A stretch of DNA of 64,000 nt from Chloranthus sessilifolius (GCA_021018995.1 CM037588.1:91362765-91426764); one strand, 5' to 3'; positions 1-11,914 are shown, counted from the first letter of the stretch. A program made the numbers and translations. Notes: generated by a model not told the origin, from the letters alone.

Positions 1-2
1 CC

Positions 3-95
3 AACACTGATTCTAGTTCGGATTCTGACAGTGACTCTAGTTCAGAGCCCATAGAACCCATCTATGATAATCTTGACTTTGATCCTAGTTATTAA
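3..95 (+). pseudogene. C-terminal end of an Athila-like element ORF (element F), acidic Ser/Asp tail
   Basis: The window opens inside a reading frame of 30 codons ending in TAA at 93-95. The visible part begins with a run of Ser and Asp and ends NLDFDPSY. It lies upstream of the noncoding 3' region and LTR of element F, so it is probably the end of that element's last ORF. The comparable ORF of element E (24834-27767, -) also has a short acidic stretch (SDLDSDYS) near its C-terminus, which suggests the same family, but the visible part is too short to prove homology. Confidence 0.35.
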
Positions 96-2000
96 AAATC
101 TTGCATCTCGTGTCTCAAATACAATGTATAAATCTTTTGTTTTTTGTATCATTCGGTCCAATTACATCATTTGTTTTCTTTCTTATTCCATTTTTCTCAT
201 TAATTGTTCGCTTTACATTATTTTGCAATTTTTTCTTATAGGCTGCTCCCTACTTGAAACAAACAAAATAACCCCTCACCCTTACTCCCTTTCCCCCCTC
301 TTTTTCTTTTATTTTCTGTAAAATTTCTGGTTCATACAATTTGCTTTCTGTAATTCTCCATGCTATTATTTTTTCTGCTGTTTTCCCCTAATAACTGTGA
401 CTATGCCACCACCTTTGAACCAGTGAGGACACTGCTCCTCATAGGTTTGGGGTGTGGCGAAGAGTCTGCCAAGGAATAGTTAACCTAAGGACACAGAATC
501 ACCTAAGTAATCAGGAAATGAATTATTTTACTTAAGAATCATGACAATGTGGAAATTTTAAAATTTTCTTTGCAAGAATTTAGACATTCTAAACCTTGCG
601 ATATTCTACATTTCCATGATGATTACACCATAAAAACATACTGGTATCAGCACATAGTAAGTCAAAAGGAAGAGAAAAAGGTAAAGATATACTTAAAAGC
701 TCAAGGAAAAACCATAACCAGTGAGAATTGAGCCCATATATTTTCCATCTCTTGAAGAGTGGTGAGGCAATTTTTACGATTCAAAGGATTGGCGAGGCAT
801 TAGATCCACTTTGGAAGTTAGGAAACTCCAAATTAAAACAAGTAACAAGACTCATGAAACCGAGGAAAAGATCAAGGCCTTCTTTGGACAAACTTGAACC
901 TATGAGAACCAACCAAGAAAAATCTGCCTGTTTGTACCCCATTTGAGCTATAAATCCTACAATTCTTCATCAAAATACCCAAAAGTACTTGCACTGAACC
1001 TATGGAACCAATTCAGCCTTCCCTCACTCGAGAATTCGGGAGGTAAGGAGAAAGAAGCGAAGATGGACCATTTCGGGCAACATCAAGAAAAAGAAGAAAA
1101 TACCTCAAAAAGCAGGCAATATGGTGTGAGAAAAGAAGAGACAAACAATGTGAAAAGTTGCAAGCAAAAAGGCAAAAAGGGACCTTATAATGCAAGATCA
1201 AAGAAAGAACTGATCCGTGAATGTGAGAATCTCGAAAAGAAGAAGAAGAAGCTAAACTCAAAAGGTGGAGTCATGAACCATCTCCGCACTTCACGAGTTC
1301 TCAAATTCAAACCTCTGTTCAAATTGCCTTTCCTTGAAACTTCACTCCATAAGCCATACAAACAAACCTAGATTAAAAGCCCTTGTGATCCAAAGTTGAG
1401 TGAGCTGTCATGTGGAGATGAGAAGTGACTCAATCTATGGTGAGGAGATGGCAATGATGCCATTGCCTAAGAATTATGTCTATGCACATGCCAACAGAGC
1501 TATTTGGGAGATGTAACTGATCTTGAGCTTGAGTGAAAATGAACCCCTCAACAAAAACACCGATGAGAGTATACCTGGTGAGTGTTTGGGTTGGAACTTG
1601 AGCACCTTAAGTATGACTTATAACCTAATTTTTATCCATAGGATGAGCTTCTTGGCACATTTGTATGATTTTCTATGTTCACAGTTGGAAATATTGAAAC
1701 ATTCATGAGGTTTATAAATGTTTAAATTCTGCAAACAATAATCAAATTTTTCTGTTTCATCATTGATTCAAGAGTAACTAACCTGCTCCTTGATTGCTCA
1801 TTTGATAATATTGCCTTGATGTTAAGCTTCATGGAGAAGTTTGTGGGTACCTTCTTGAAAACCCTCGAGACTTCACTCCTCCTCTAGGGATCACCTAGGG
1901 GTTTAAAAGGCTTGTTGCATATGCTAAATGCACTGTGCTTCCTACAAAGTGGCTCTTTATTTTGCTTTTACGTTTCTTTGCTCGGGGACTAGCAAAGCTT
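96..2000 (+). other. 3' noncoding internal region of element F
   Basis: About 1.9 kb between the last ORF and the 3' LTR with no convincing coding sequence; small ORFs here (for example 943-1371, Lys-rich) match nothing I know. A polypurine-like AGGTTTGGGGTGTGG lies at 441-455 and a second, functional-looking one at 2001. Element E has the same plan on the other strand (a GTTTGGGGGTATGG tract near 24640-24665, then about 0.9 kb of noncoding DNA). A long 3' noncoding region is typical of Athila elements. Confidence 0.5.
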
Positions 2001-2012
2001 AGGTTTGGGGTG
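2001..2012 (+). other. polypurine tract of element F
   Basis: AGGTTTGGGGTG immediately precedes the TGTTAAG that opens the LTR. The polypurine tract primes plus-strand DNA synthesis, and its position against the LTR marks this as a 3' LTR of a + oriented element. Confidence 0.7.
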
Positions 2013-3808
2013 TGTTAAGTAGTGAAAATACCATTTTCACCCCTAAACATGAGCCTTGAAAGACCCTTGAGAAGACTAAATAAGTGCTTTAGTGTTCATA
2101 TTGCAGCTAACCAAAAAGACAGGTCCAAATCCGAAAACCATCTTAAAATGATCAAAAAGCCGACAACGCATGTCAAACTCAAAGAGGGAGTGAAGAAATA
2201 GCCTCAGCAATGGCTAAAAAGGTCCTAAAAGAGCAAGAAAAGACCTGAAGAAGAAGGATCCATTAGCAAGAAGAAGAATGGAAGCTAAAGCTCAATTACC
2301 AAAGAATCTCTTCAATTCGCAAAGAACCTTGAACTTTGCGAAAAGAAGAAAACACTCCTCGAATAGAAGATTTACCTCTGCGAAAAGAAGAGAAGTCCTT
2401 TGCGAAAAGAACTTCTGCTTTGCAAAAAGAACTTCTGCTTTGCGAAAAGAACTTATGCTTTGCGAAAAGAACTTCTGGAGCCAACCTACTTTGCGAAAAG
2501 ACCCTTAAACTCTGTGAAATGGCATCTTGAGATTTCTGACCACTTTGAAGGGCATTTCAAGAACTTTGCACACGCGCCCCAATGTAATTAAAAGCCGAGA
2601 CATTGAAGATTCCAAGCACAAACCAAAGGCATATTCCGCGTGAAAACCCAAAGATGAAATCACTTGGCGGGAACTTCTAGAAGCTCAAACAAACTTTTGA
2701 ATTCCCATAACGCAATTGATGCTTCTAACGCTGATTGGTGAACGGATCGAGCATTTTCATTGGCGGAAACAGATCACGGATCCCCGTGCTCAACGACCAT
2801 TGGGCAATCTGATCGAGCACTTCGATTGGTCAATTCAGCCTTTGCGAGGATAGAGGAAAGCTATAATTGAAGACATTTTTTGCCCAATTGGGGCATCCAG
2901 TTTTGAGTTTTCATCTCTGTTTCCCTCCTTCCTACGATAGTCTATCCTGCCTTGTAATTTCTTCCTCTGTTTTGCTTTTGAGAGTTCTTTGAGAGTGCTT
3001 TTGTAACTCCAAAGAGATCGGATTCAAGGCGCTAGTCGAGGGCTTTCTAAAGCCGTGCTCTGTAATTGTAAGATTGAATTTAAAGGTTCTTGTAAACTGT
3101 GTTTCTCCATTGGATTCATGTCAAGGGTTCTTATTGATCACCTTAGTGCATTAGACTCCTTTAGATTCACTACTTTGCATGCAATTTCCCTTGATTCATT
3201 ACCCATGCAATTAATTAGCGTTGGTAACCTAGTTACGGCGGCACTTGCATGATGTTCATGTTACGAATTGAGAATAGGTCAACAACTATTGGATGATCTG
3301 TGACCATTTAAGTGGATGATCATAACCATAAGTTTAAACCCTTCCTTAATTCAGATTTATTTCTCTTACATCCAGTCTTTGGTAGCGGATGAAGATTGAA
3401 TCAACTCTGTTTAGTTGCAGATTCTCCATTAAAATTCAAAGGCGAAATCACAGAAAGTTATTATTTCTCCATTTGATTTATTTTAATCACTTCCCCAACT
3501 TGAATCTGGATCAGTTAGTTAGTTCTTTTCTTTATTTGCTTTTAGTTAAACGTGACAAAAAACCCAACACTCTCTTTTTATCTGCTTTCTAGATAATTAT
3601 AGAGCCAGATCTGGTAGCACAGATCTGGAGGTCTATCTCATATTTCAGACAAATTCTCTGTGGACGATCTTTAATATACTCACTTTTAAAACTTACTACA
3701 ATTGGCCCTGATCTTGCAGGCTATTGTTAGCCCTCAATGTGCTGATATCTCTTTCATAATTTAAAATTATGTAACTTATTATTCATTAATTCGTTCTCAA
3801 AATACACA
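2013..3808 (+). mobile_element. Athila-like 3' LTR (element F)
   Basis: It starts TGTTAAGTAGTGAAAATACC, closely matching the start of the element E LTR (TGTTAAGTGGTGAAAAATGCC, - strand from 33603). The 3' third is also recognisably shared with the E and G LTRs: 'agatctgg' blocks, 'ctctgtgga', then an AAAACTT..CT(A)C block followed by 'ttgcagg'. A TATA-like CTATAAT is near 2868, and a TTTGCGAAAAGAA array lies upstream of it. The right end is approximate, set from the expected length after 'ttgcagg'; it abuts the truncated start of element A. Length is about 1.8 kb. Confidence 0.7.
2328..2512 (+). repeat. TTTGCGAAAAGAA motif array in the F LTR
   Basis: About eight copies of (C)TTTGCGAAAAGAACTTCTG and close variants in 185 bp, some directly adjacent at an 18-19 bp pitch (2397-2470). 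It sits about 350-540 bp upstream of the LTR TATA-like box, the same zone where the other LTRs of this window carry different motif arrays. It is translatable in several frames, which explains the spurious ORFs here. Confidence 0.8.
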
Positions 3809-3815
3809 TAAAAAA

Positions 3816-5032
3816 GGCACATGTGGAGTTACAACAAGGAGGAAGAAGAAGAGTTTGACCCTTCAGATTATATCAGTAATTAGGAGGAGTTTTCACTCCC
3901 CAGGTCGAACGAAGATGAACTATTTGTTGGGGTGATCGAGCCATTGTATCTAGCCGATTATTTTCCCACACCGGCATACCAAGAGGAGCCCTTAAATTTA
4001 GGGCAATATTTTTCCATCCCTGCTCTCGCCTATCAAATCCAAACGGGCACAGCCCCGCCGCAATCATACGCATATCGACCCCACGCCCAATTTACCCCAT
4101 ACACCCCTCCGTCACACCCAAATCATCCTGTACCATACGCAACTCCACCATCCCCGTATTATACTACCCCATACACACCCTCAAATCTCTCCACCCAATA
4201 CATTACTCCGCCATCCCCAAGTTACCCCATCCCATACACACCTTCAAATCCCACCACCCAATATACCATCCCACCGTCCCCAAATCACCCCGCTCCATGC
4301 ATAACTCCATCATCCCCAATCTACCCCATTTCACCCACAAACCCATCATCACCTCACCATGCCACCCCCTACACAAGCCCGTCATTTCCAAATCATCCCG
4401 CTCAATGCACAACTCCATCATCCCCAAATCCATCACCATCCCATCATACCTCCCCATATACAAATCCTTTAGATCCCTATCACCTCGCGCCCACCACACC
4501 TTAGACGTCTCCCCATCCCTCCATCCCAGTCACACTCCCGCCATCCCTTCGTTACTTTGGCCCCAATCTAACTCCACCCCCACTCATGCAAGCAACCCCT
4601 CACCCAATCCCCTCATCACCCAATCACCACTGGTCCTACCATGCCCAGGTAATACCAGTACAAGCCTCCTCCGTGCCCATAAATCCAATTTCGCCAATTC
4701 CCCCCACTACTATTCCACCCCCCATCGGAGTTAACCTGGTTGGACACGAGAATGCAGTATATCCAGCCCAATCCTCCCCAGAATCCTCATGCACTCCTTT
4801 TCTCATCCCAAAACCTGCTTATGACCCGCATCAAGTACCGTTGAGCTATGAACAGACGGACATGAATGCCGGGTGCAACCAAGAAGAGGCTGTTAAATTA
4901 GTTACCCGATCGGGCCAGATTTTTGCTCAGCCGGAAGCATCAGGGATAGTCAGAGGAGAAGAAAAGAAGAAAGAACAGGCCACGAGAAATCCCTTTGAAA
5001 AAATGGCCAGGGAGCACATACTGGAGACATAG
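3816..5032 (+). pseudogene. Gag C-terminal part of element A (Pro-rich linker)
   Basis: The frame runs through an acidic start (KEEEEEFDPSDY) into a long Pro/Ser/Thr/Tyr-rich repeat-like stretch (PSSPN, YTPSNP and similar units, 4080-4720), then into a segment with VKLVTRSGQIFAQPE and KKEQATRNPFEKM, the region that joins gag to protease in Tat elements. A TAG occurs early (after DYISN, about 3881), another ends the Pro-rich frame near 4504, and the frame closes at 5030-5032. The central gag domain is absent. Antisense ORFs over the Pro-rich part are composition artefacts. Confidence 0.65.
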
Positions 5033-5064
5033 CTCAAGAGAGCACCCGCACATATTACTGTGTG

Positions 5065-5775
5065 AGATTTGTTAATCACGTCTCCACTCCACTTTCAAGC
5101 CCTAATAGGAGTGCTCAAGGACGCGCATGTCTCCACCCATGTAACTCCAGATGAAGTGGGGGAAATAATAGGGCAAGTGTTGGCCCCAAACGCCATCTCT
5201 TTCATCGATGCAGACCTACTGATCGAGGGGAATGACCACTCTAAGCCCTTGAATATAACAGTGGAAGTAGGAAATTTGGTGGTGTCGTTGGTCCTAATCA
5301 ACAACGGGTCGGAACTGAACGTATGCCCTCTAAGGACGGCAATCAAAATTGGGGCGAACCCCGACACCTTCCGGCCATCCATATCAAGCGCCCGGGGATT
5401 CGACAACACCAGAAGAGAAATCATAAGAGAAGTAGACCTCGACCTGATCCTCAGGCCGCAAACCATCACCACCGCCTTTCAAGTGATGGACATCAAGTCC
5501 ACTTTCAATCTGCTATTGGGCCGGCCGTGGATACATAAGCTCAGAGCAATACCATCTACTCTGCACCAAAAGCTCTGATTTATCTCAGAGGGAAAAATTG
5601 TCACCATCATAGGTGAGAGCAGAGAGGACATGGAGAAGAGCGCTCTGCACATTGAGAATCCGAAAGTGCTGAACATACTGCACACAGCAGAGGACGCCGA
5701 TCTCCACCGATTTGAGTATGACTTCTCAAATGTTACCCTCGGACCAACTGAAAGACCCCGGATAAAATTGGAGGA
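5065..5775 (+). pseudogene. Aspartic protease (retropepsin) of element A
   Basis: The retropepsin would cleave the Gag-Pol polyprotein. The active-site region reads VLINNGSELNVCP; Tat proteases normally have D-N-G here, so the catalytic Asp is replaced by Asn and the enzyme should be dead. The flap/C-terminal landmark LLGRPWIHKLRAIPS follows at 5513-5560, then a TGA at 5576-5578, and the frame resumes with FISEGKIVTIIGESRED. Homologous to 63625-64000 in element B. Confidence 0.8.
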
Positions 5776-6285
5776 ATGGACGCAGCTGTGTTCATGCTCC
5801 ATAAATGGGGCCATCAAAAAGGGAAAGGGCTGGGCCCACGCCTCAAAGGAAGAAGAGACCCCGTAAAGGCCAAGGGGCAACAAACTAAATTCGGCTTAGG
5901 CTACAGGCCTAGAGAAGAGGAAGTCAGAGAGGCCAAGGGAAAGATGAGAGCCGCAGTAGTCGCCAAGGCCAAAGGAATCATCTTGGAAGAAGAACCTCAC
6001 GCTCGCCCCCACATCCGTGAAACCTTTGTGAGTGTCGGGGTAGTAAAAATTGATCTAAATGGGGAGACGAGGGTCACCCCACATAAGCCTACTTCAATCC
6101 AGCCCACCAATCCCTACATCATCCCCCCAGACTTCGAAATGGACTTAGCCGCCCTTTCCTTATTTGAGGAAGAAGTTCCCCGATCCACCCATCACTCCGA
6201 CACCAGCCACTCTGGGCCCATCCTAACCATAGAGGACAGGGTCCCAGAGGATCCCTCTGTAAATACGTTGAGGGAGGAACTGTAA
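5776..6285 (+). pseudogene. Protease-RT linker of element A with G-patch-like motif
   Basis: The segment HKWGHQKGKGLGPRLKGR followed by KFGLGYRPREEE matches the Gly-rich (G-patch-like) stretch that follows the protease in Tat polyproteins. It is in a different frame from the protease upstream (change near 5780) and from the RT downstream. It ends with an acidic tail and TAA/TGA-type stops near 6285. Between 6286 and 6590 is a low-information stretch with an oligo-A run (6411-6419) that interrupts the polyprotein. Confidence 0.65.
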
Positions 6286-6589
6286 GAGCCTACCGATGTT
6301 GCTCCCAATCAAAGAGGTAAAGGCCAAGCCTCGCAAGTGAGTAACTGGGCATCCTTGCCCCAACTCCTGGGAGCCGCCAAATACCGTGAAAACGGCACCG
6401 ACTCTCTAAAAAAAAAAACAACCTGTAAAAAGGGAGGTTAGCCTTTGGACCACTCTACCTTGTATATATAGAGATCCACCTCGCTAGGGGCTGACCTCCA
6501 AAAAATTGCAAAAGACCATAAAAATAGAAAAAATACCAATTTAAAATATATTATCCTTTAAAATTCCCAATAAAATTGAAATTAATGTC

Positions 6590-8141
6590 GTGATACCCGT
6601 CCCACGTGAAGCCAACCCCTTTCCTGTAGAAATACAAGAAGAGGTAGGAGTCACGAGTCTGGACGAGGAAGGCCAAACCGACGAGCTCCCCAATGAGCTC
6701 CTCAAACAATTTGCTGATTTTGAGCATGGCCCTATCCCGATCGTCGAAGAGACAGAGGATGTCAATTTGGGCACCAAAGAGGCCCCCAGAATCACCAAAA
6801 TCGAAACATCGTAGTCCCCCACGGAGAGGAAAGGTATGATAGACTTCCTTCGGTCATACCAAGACGTCTTCGCATGGTCATATGAAGAGATGCCTGGTTT
6901 GGATACCGATCTGGTTGAGCATGAGTTGCCACTCTACCCCGATGTTAAGCCAGTTAAACAGAAGCTGAGACGCCTCCGACCCGAATGGATGTTGAAAGTG
7001 AAGGACGAGGTCATTAAGCAGTATGACGCAGGTTTCCTCATGGTATCCAAGTACCCCCAATGGCTAGCCAATATCGTCCCCGTACCGAAGAAGGACGGAA
7101 AGGTTCGAATGTGCATTGATTTCTGAAACCTCAACAGGGCGAGCCCTAAAGATGACTTTCCATTACCACACATCGATATCTTGGTCAACAACACCGCAAA
7201 GCATGGAATACTCTCATTTATGGATGGATTCTCAGGATACAATTAGATAAAGATGGCCGAGGTTAATCGCGAGAAGACATCATTCATTACCCCCTGCGAA
7301 ACCTTTTGTTACAAAGTAATGCCATTCGGGCTGAAGAATGTTGGGGCAACCTATCAAAGAGCAATGACGGCCCTGTTCCACGACATGATGCACCGAGAGA
7401 TCGAAGTGTATGTTGACGACATTATTGCCAAATCACCGGAAAGGGAGGACCACTTGATAAACCTTTAGAAGCTATTCGAGAGGTTGAGAAAGTACAGGTT
7501 ATGGTTGAACCCCCAGAAGTGCGCCTTTGGCGCTATGTCAGGAAAATTGTTGGGCTTTATTGTCAGCAGAAGGGGGATCGAGGTCGATCCAATCAAGATC
7601 AAGGCTATCACTGAAATGCCGCCACCATCTACAGAAAAGGAAGTTAGAGGCTTTTTAGGCAGGATCCAATACATCAGTCGATTCATCGCACAGTTAACTC
7701 CGATATGCGCACCAATCTTTAAACTACTGAGAAAGGACTCATCGGTTGAGTGGAATGATGACTGCCAGGCTGCATTCGACAAGATTAAAGGTTACCTCCT
7801 GAAACCTCCGGTATTGGTACCGCTCGTACCTGATAGACCCCTGATAATGTACCTATCCACGACAGAGTTTTCCATGGGCTGTGTGTTAGGATAGCATGAT
7901 GAGACAGGAAAAAGAGAGCAGGCCATCTATTACCTAAGCAAGAAATTCACTGATTACGAGACGCGCTATTCTCATATGGACTACTCAAAGACTTCGACAC
8001 TACCTGTTATCCCAAGTCTTTCTACTTCTAGCACGGATGGATCCGTTGAAGTACCTATTCGAGAAACCTGCTCTCACTGGTCGAACCGCATGATGGCAAC
8101 TACTCCTATCCGAATTTGACATTACCTATGTCACCCAGAAG
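6590..8141 (+). pseudogene. Reverse transcriptase and first RNase H of element A
   Basis: RT copies genomic RNA into cDNA. Visible landmarks: MIDFLRSYQDVFAWSYEEMPG at the start (6836), PVKQKLRRLRPE, IVPVPKKDGKVRMCIDF, MPFGLKNVGATYQRAM and the catalytic YVDD (about 7412), then LGFIVSRRGIEVDP and the connection/RNase H part (VEWNDDCQAAFDKIK, YYLSKKFTDYETRYS). In-frame stops interrupt at 7124-7126, near 7244, at 7466-7468 and 7892-7894. After 7980 a deletion removes the conserved LEKACLALVWA block and shifts the frame. The same frame is otherwise kept from 6590. Confidence 0.9.
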
Positions 8142-8865
8142 TTGATTAAGGGGCAAGCACTTGCTGATCATCTTGCTGAGAACCCTCTGTTGGACTATGA
8201 GCCTCTAAGGACCGAATTCCTTGATGAGGACATTCTGTTCATGACTGACGAGGATACAGAGGAAACGGAGGAGCCCTGGGTAATGCACTTTGATGGAGCA
8301 TCGCATGTTGAGGGCCAAGGAGTTGGTGCCATTCTTATCTCACCCAGAGGATCACATATACCCATCTCATTCAAATTGAACTTCCCATGCACCAATAATA
8401 TGGCCGAGTATGAGGCTTGTACAGCTGGTTTACAGGCAGCTCTTGATCTAAATATAACTCACCTTAGGGTCTTTGGAGATTCATAGTTAATTATATGCTA
8501 GACCAACGGAGATTGGAAGACCAAGGATGAGAAACTGATCCCATACCATGAACATCTTGAGGATCTAATAACCTGCTTTGAGGAGGTCACCTTCTCCTAT
8601 GTGCCACGAGCAAGGAATCGGTTTGCTGACGCCCTGGCTACCCTAGCCTCTATGGTGGAAATTCCATACGGAGTTGTGATGAAGCCGATCATGATAGAGC
8701 AGAGGAACGAGCCGGCTTTCTGTCACCTCATCGAGGGACCTATAGAGGTAGATGATGAACCACCCTGGTTCTCGGACATCAAGAATTTCCTCGAAACCCG
8801 AACTGTCCCGGATGGAACATCAAAGGTAGATAGACGCACCATCCAGTGATTGGCAACAAACTACA
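8142..8865 (+). pseudogene. Second RNase H (aRNH type) of element A
   Basis: A second RNase H is a Tat-lineage hallmark. The four acidic positions are visible: MHFDGASHVEGQGVGAIL (first Asp), NNMAEYEA (Glu), VFGDS (Asp) and NRFADALATLASM (final Asp). Stops follow VFGDS (8484-8486), again at TAG near 8500, and TGA at 8847-8849. The preceding QALADHLAENPL joins it to the first RNase H. All catalytic residues are kept, but the frame is broken. Confidence 0.85.
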
Positions 8866-8869
8866 TTAT

Positions 8870-10016
8870 CTGCGGCGATCTCCTGTACAAACGATCTCAC
8901 AACAATATTTTGCTCTGATGCCTAACCCAGGAAGAGGCAGGTGAGATCATGAAGGAGACCCATGAGGGAGTCTGCAGGGCACACGTCAGTGGACACATGC
9001 TCGCCAAGAAAATTCTAAGGCAGGGATACTTTTAGACCACTTTGGAGGCCGATTGCTGCAAGCACGTACAGAAGTGCTACAAATGCCAAGAGCACTCCAG
9101 TCTAATACACGCTCCGGCCATTGACTTACACAGCATGGCCACTCCTTGGCCGTTTGCCACCTGGGGTCTCGACGTCATCGACAAAATCAATCCTAAAGCT
9201 TCCAACGGGCATCAGTTCATCCTCGTCGCTGTGGAATACTTCACAAAATGGGTAGAGGCAGCCTCCTATACAAGCATTAAGGCCAGTCATGTCGAGAAGT
9301 TCATCAAGAACAACATTATTTGCAGATTCGGCATACCCAAAGACATCATCACTGATAATGGCACTAATTTCGCTAATAGGCGCATCCGGGCCTTGTGTGA
9401 GCAGTTCTGTATCAAGCATCATCGATCATCCCCATACAGGCCACAGACGAATGGAGCTGTGGAGGCAGCCAACAGAACTCTGATCCGCATCCTGGAGAAG
9501 ATGGTAGTTACTTACAGAGATTGGAGTGAGCAGTTACCCTTCGCACTTTGGGCCTATAGAACGTCTATCCGTACTGCGACAGGGGCAACACCATTCTCCC
9601 TTGTGTATGGAACCGAGGTCGTGCTACCCGTTGAGGTCGAAGTACCGTCGCTCCATATCCTTTTGGAATCCCATCTACCTGAAGCTGAGAGGGAAGGAGC
9701 CCGTTTTGAATAGCTAGACTTGATTGACGAGAAAAGACTCCTAGCCCTATGCCACGCCCAGGTCTATCAGAGGAGAATTGCACGTGCTTACAACAAGCGT
9801 GTCCGCAGTCGAGACCTAAAGGAAGGAGACACTGTACTGAAGAAAATTCTCCCGTCTCTCCACGCCGATCCAAGAGGGAAGTTTCGGCCAAATTGGGAAG
9901 GACCCTATGTCGTCCGAGAGGTTTTGCCAGGATACGCCGTTCGCCTCGCCACCATGGACAGAGACCACTTTCCTGAGCCCATCAACGCTGGATACCTCCA
10001 TAAGTTCTACTCATAG
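8870..10016 (+). pseudogene. Integrase of element A
   Basis: Integrase inserts the cDNA into host DNA. The HHCC zinc motif is readable (ETHEGVCRAHVSGH ... CCKHVQKCYKCQ), split by a TAG near 9033. The DDE triad is present: GLDVIDKI, IITDNGTNF and TNGAVEAANRT. After a TAG at 9711-9713 the C-terminal domain continues (RDLKEGDTVLKKILP, GPYVVREVLPGYAVRLA) and ends INAGYLHKFYS-TAG at 10014-10016. The longest clean stretch (9042-9713) suggests moderate rather than great age. Confidence 0.9.
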
Positions 10017-10650
10017 GTCTTGAGACAAGGTGAGTTTTGATAAAAGTAGATGCGTGACCGCTTAAGGACCCCATAAAAGAGGCCATCATTTCAAAGACAA
10101 GTAGCCCAAAAGAAATATTCCCTGAAAACCTTCACCCTTTTTGCTACACACGTCGGGCCAATCACCATTTCTTTCATATACCCCTCCCGAAATTCCAAAA
10201 AAAGAGAAAAGAGAAAAGAGGGAAAATCCAAACCAAAAAAAAGAAAAGACAAAAGAAGAAGGGAGAAGAAGAAAAAAGCAAACCCCCCCAAAAAAAAAAA
10301 GAAGAAAAAGGGGGACAAAGAAAAAAGAAAGGACTGGGGCATAAAAAGCCTTTGGAAAGAAAGAGGAGTCACCCAATCTGAAATTCACTCAAAGTTTAGA
10401 TCCAAATTCCCAGAAAAACCCAACCTGTTTGAACCCTAGCCACATTACAACCCGAAAGAAAGCCCTCTTTAAGGTCCACAAGCGGTCATAACATCTACTG
10501 CATCAGAACAAGCTGAGTTAACAAACCACACAGAAGTTCATTCAGCCGGCTATGACAGAATCAACGTCCATGTCGTGGCCTTCTGGTTCTAAAAAAAAAA
10601 AAAGAGAGAAAAAAAAGAAGAAAGAAAATTAATTTGAGTTCAAAGCAAGA
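10017..10650 (+). other. Post-integrase spacer of element A, purine-rich
   Basis: No coding signal. 10195-10345 is an extreme A/G-rich tract (runs of A and GAAAA) and 10590-10630 a second one; these give long artefact ORFs on the - strand. The equivalent zone in element B (58690-59220, read on -) is also A/G-rich. Confidence 0.6.
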
Positions 10651-10652
10651 TG

Positions 10653-10845
10653 GACGTGGTGAAAACCCGAAAGGACACCACGGGTAAAAACAGTGAACTC
10701 ACACGGACCAGGTGAAAACTCGAAAGGGCGCCTGGGGTAAGAAAGCAAACCCATGGACGTAGTGAAAACCCGAAAGGGCGCTACGGGTAAAAATAGGGAT
10801 GACAGGCATGGCGAAAACCCGTCTTGGGCGCTATGAGTAAAAATG
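10653..10845 (+). repeat. Array of four covarying hairpins downstream of integrase (A)
   Basis: Four units with core GTGAAAACCCGAAAGGG start near 10653, 10705, 10755 and 10804. The arms change together: CGTGGTG/CACCACG, CCAGGTG/CGCCTGG, CGTAGTG/CGCTACG, CATGGCG/CGCTATG. Inside the loop, CCC-GAAA-GGG can form an inner stem capped by a GNRA tetraloop (unit 4 has CCCGTCTTGGG instead). Each unit is followed by GGGTAAAA or a variant. The same four units in the same order are present in element B. This points to selection on an RNA (or single-stranded DNA) structure in the sense transcript. Confidence 0.8.
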
Positions 10846-11158
10846 TCAAGAAAAGAGAGATCAGGAGAAGACCTGTTCTTACCTGCCTATCTCAATTTGG
10901 ACCACTTAAGCCTCTTCTCCCCTTTGCTGGGCCACTCATGTTAAAGATTGGATCGGATCCCGATCAAGTATGTCGTCTCTACAGCGGCGTCTAACGCATG
11001 ACCAAAAGGAAAGACAGAAGACTAAACCAATCCCAGGGAAGCTGGCCTCCCCGTGTTTAAAGGAAAAAACTTGTACCGCACAAATAGGGTTCGATTATGC
11101 TCAAAATAGGACACACTGGTTTGGCCTTGTAATTACCGGCACTACAAAAGATCCAAAA

Positions 11159-11500
11159 GGAGAAAATTGCAAAAAAGATAATAGATTTCCCTTTCCCATA
11201 AAAAGCCCCACACTGTGGAGGAGAAAATTTCAAAAAAGATAATAGATTTCCCTTTTCCATAAAAAGCCCCACACTGTGGAGGAGAAAATTTAAAAAAAAG
11301 ATAATAGATTTTCCTTTCCCATAAAAAGCCCCACACTGTGGAGGAGAAAATTTCAAAAAAGATAATAGATTTCTCTTTCCCATAAAAAGCCCCACACTGT
11401 GGAGGAGAAAATTTCAAAAAAGATAATAGATTTTCCTTTCCCATAAAAAACCCCACTTTGTGGAAGAGAAAATCTCCATAAAAAGCCTTACACTGCGAAA
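11159..11500 (+). repeat. 61-bp minisatellite in element A
   Basis: Five clear units of about 60-61 bp plus a degenerate sixth: GATAATAGATTTCCCTTTCC, then CATAAAAAGCCCCACACTGT, then GGAGGAGAAAATTTCAAAAA. Each unit holds the quasi-palindrome CCACACTGTGG. Element B has no such array at the matching place, so it expanded after the two copies diverged. Hypervariable tandem repeats between pol and the 3' LTR are known for Tat/Ogre elements. The - strand ORFs of 112 and 125 aa here are translations of the repeat. Confidence 0.9.
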
Positions 11501-11914
11501 CGTGCAAAGGAAAAGTCAAAAAAATATATATGTATGTATAGATTTCATTCCATTTCTTACAGTATCACGTACGGAGTGTCACGTCCCAAAAATATAACGG
11601 CATGACACACTTTCTATTTTGCTGCTTTCTTTACAGATAAAAAAACTAAAAATGTATATATCTATATATATATGACAAAAAAGAAGAAAAATAACCCAAA
11701 AAGAGATCTCTGTTAGGGGGCATTCCTCCCCTCCGGGTATATGATCTATGATAAGTGCAGGAACAGGTCAGGAGCAGGGAGCACGCTTCAAAGCGCTAAT
11801 CTCTGCAAGCAGAGAGTCCTCGCGGGCATTTTGATCAGACATTCACCTACCATGAAGACTCTTCTGCCATCTCAGAAGTAAATACACATGGACTGGGACT
11901 CACCAAAAGACTAG
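11501..11914. other. Spacer between minisatellite and antisense DUF7745-like ORF
   Basis: AT-rich with TATATA runs (11525-11540, 11655-11673); no coding signal. It is the likely zone where sense (pol) and antisense (DUF7745-like) transcripts converge and end, though no clear polyadenylation signal can be assigned. Confidence 0.4.

Noticed and set aside
2397..2470. CRISPR-like short repeats (TTTGCGAAAAGAACTTCTG)
   Set aside because: Units are adjacent without unique spacers and lie in a plant LTR; it is a motif array.
4203..4499. 98-aa Met/Gly/Trp-rich ORF on -
   Set aside because: Complement of the Pro-rich gag linker of element A; composition artefact.
10086..10388. Hydrophobic Phe/Leu-rich ORFs on - (93-100 aa) resembling membrane proteins
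   Set aside because: They are translations of an A/G-rich low-complexity tract; poly-Phe from poly-A on the other strand.
11057..11519. 112- and 125-aa ORFs on - with repeated CGAFYGKGKS-type units
   Set aside because: Direct translation of the 61-bp minisatellite in two frames; no other coding sign.
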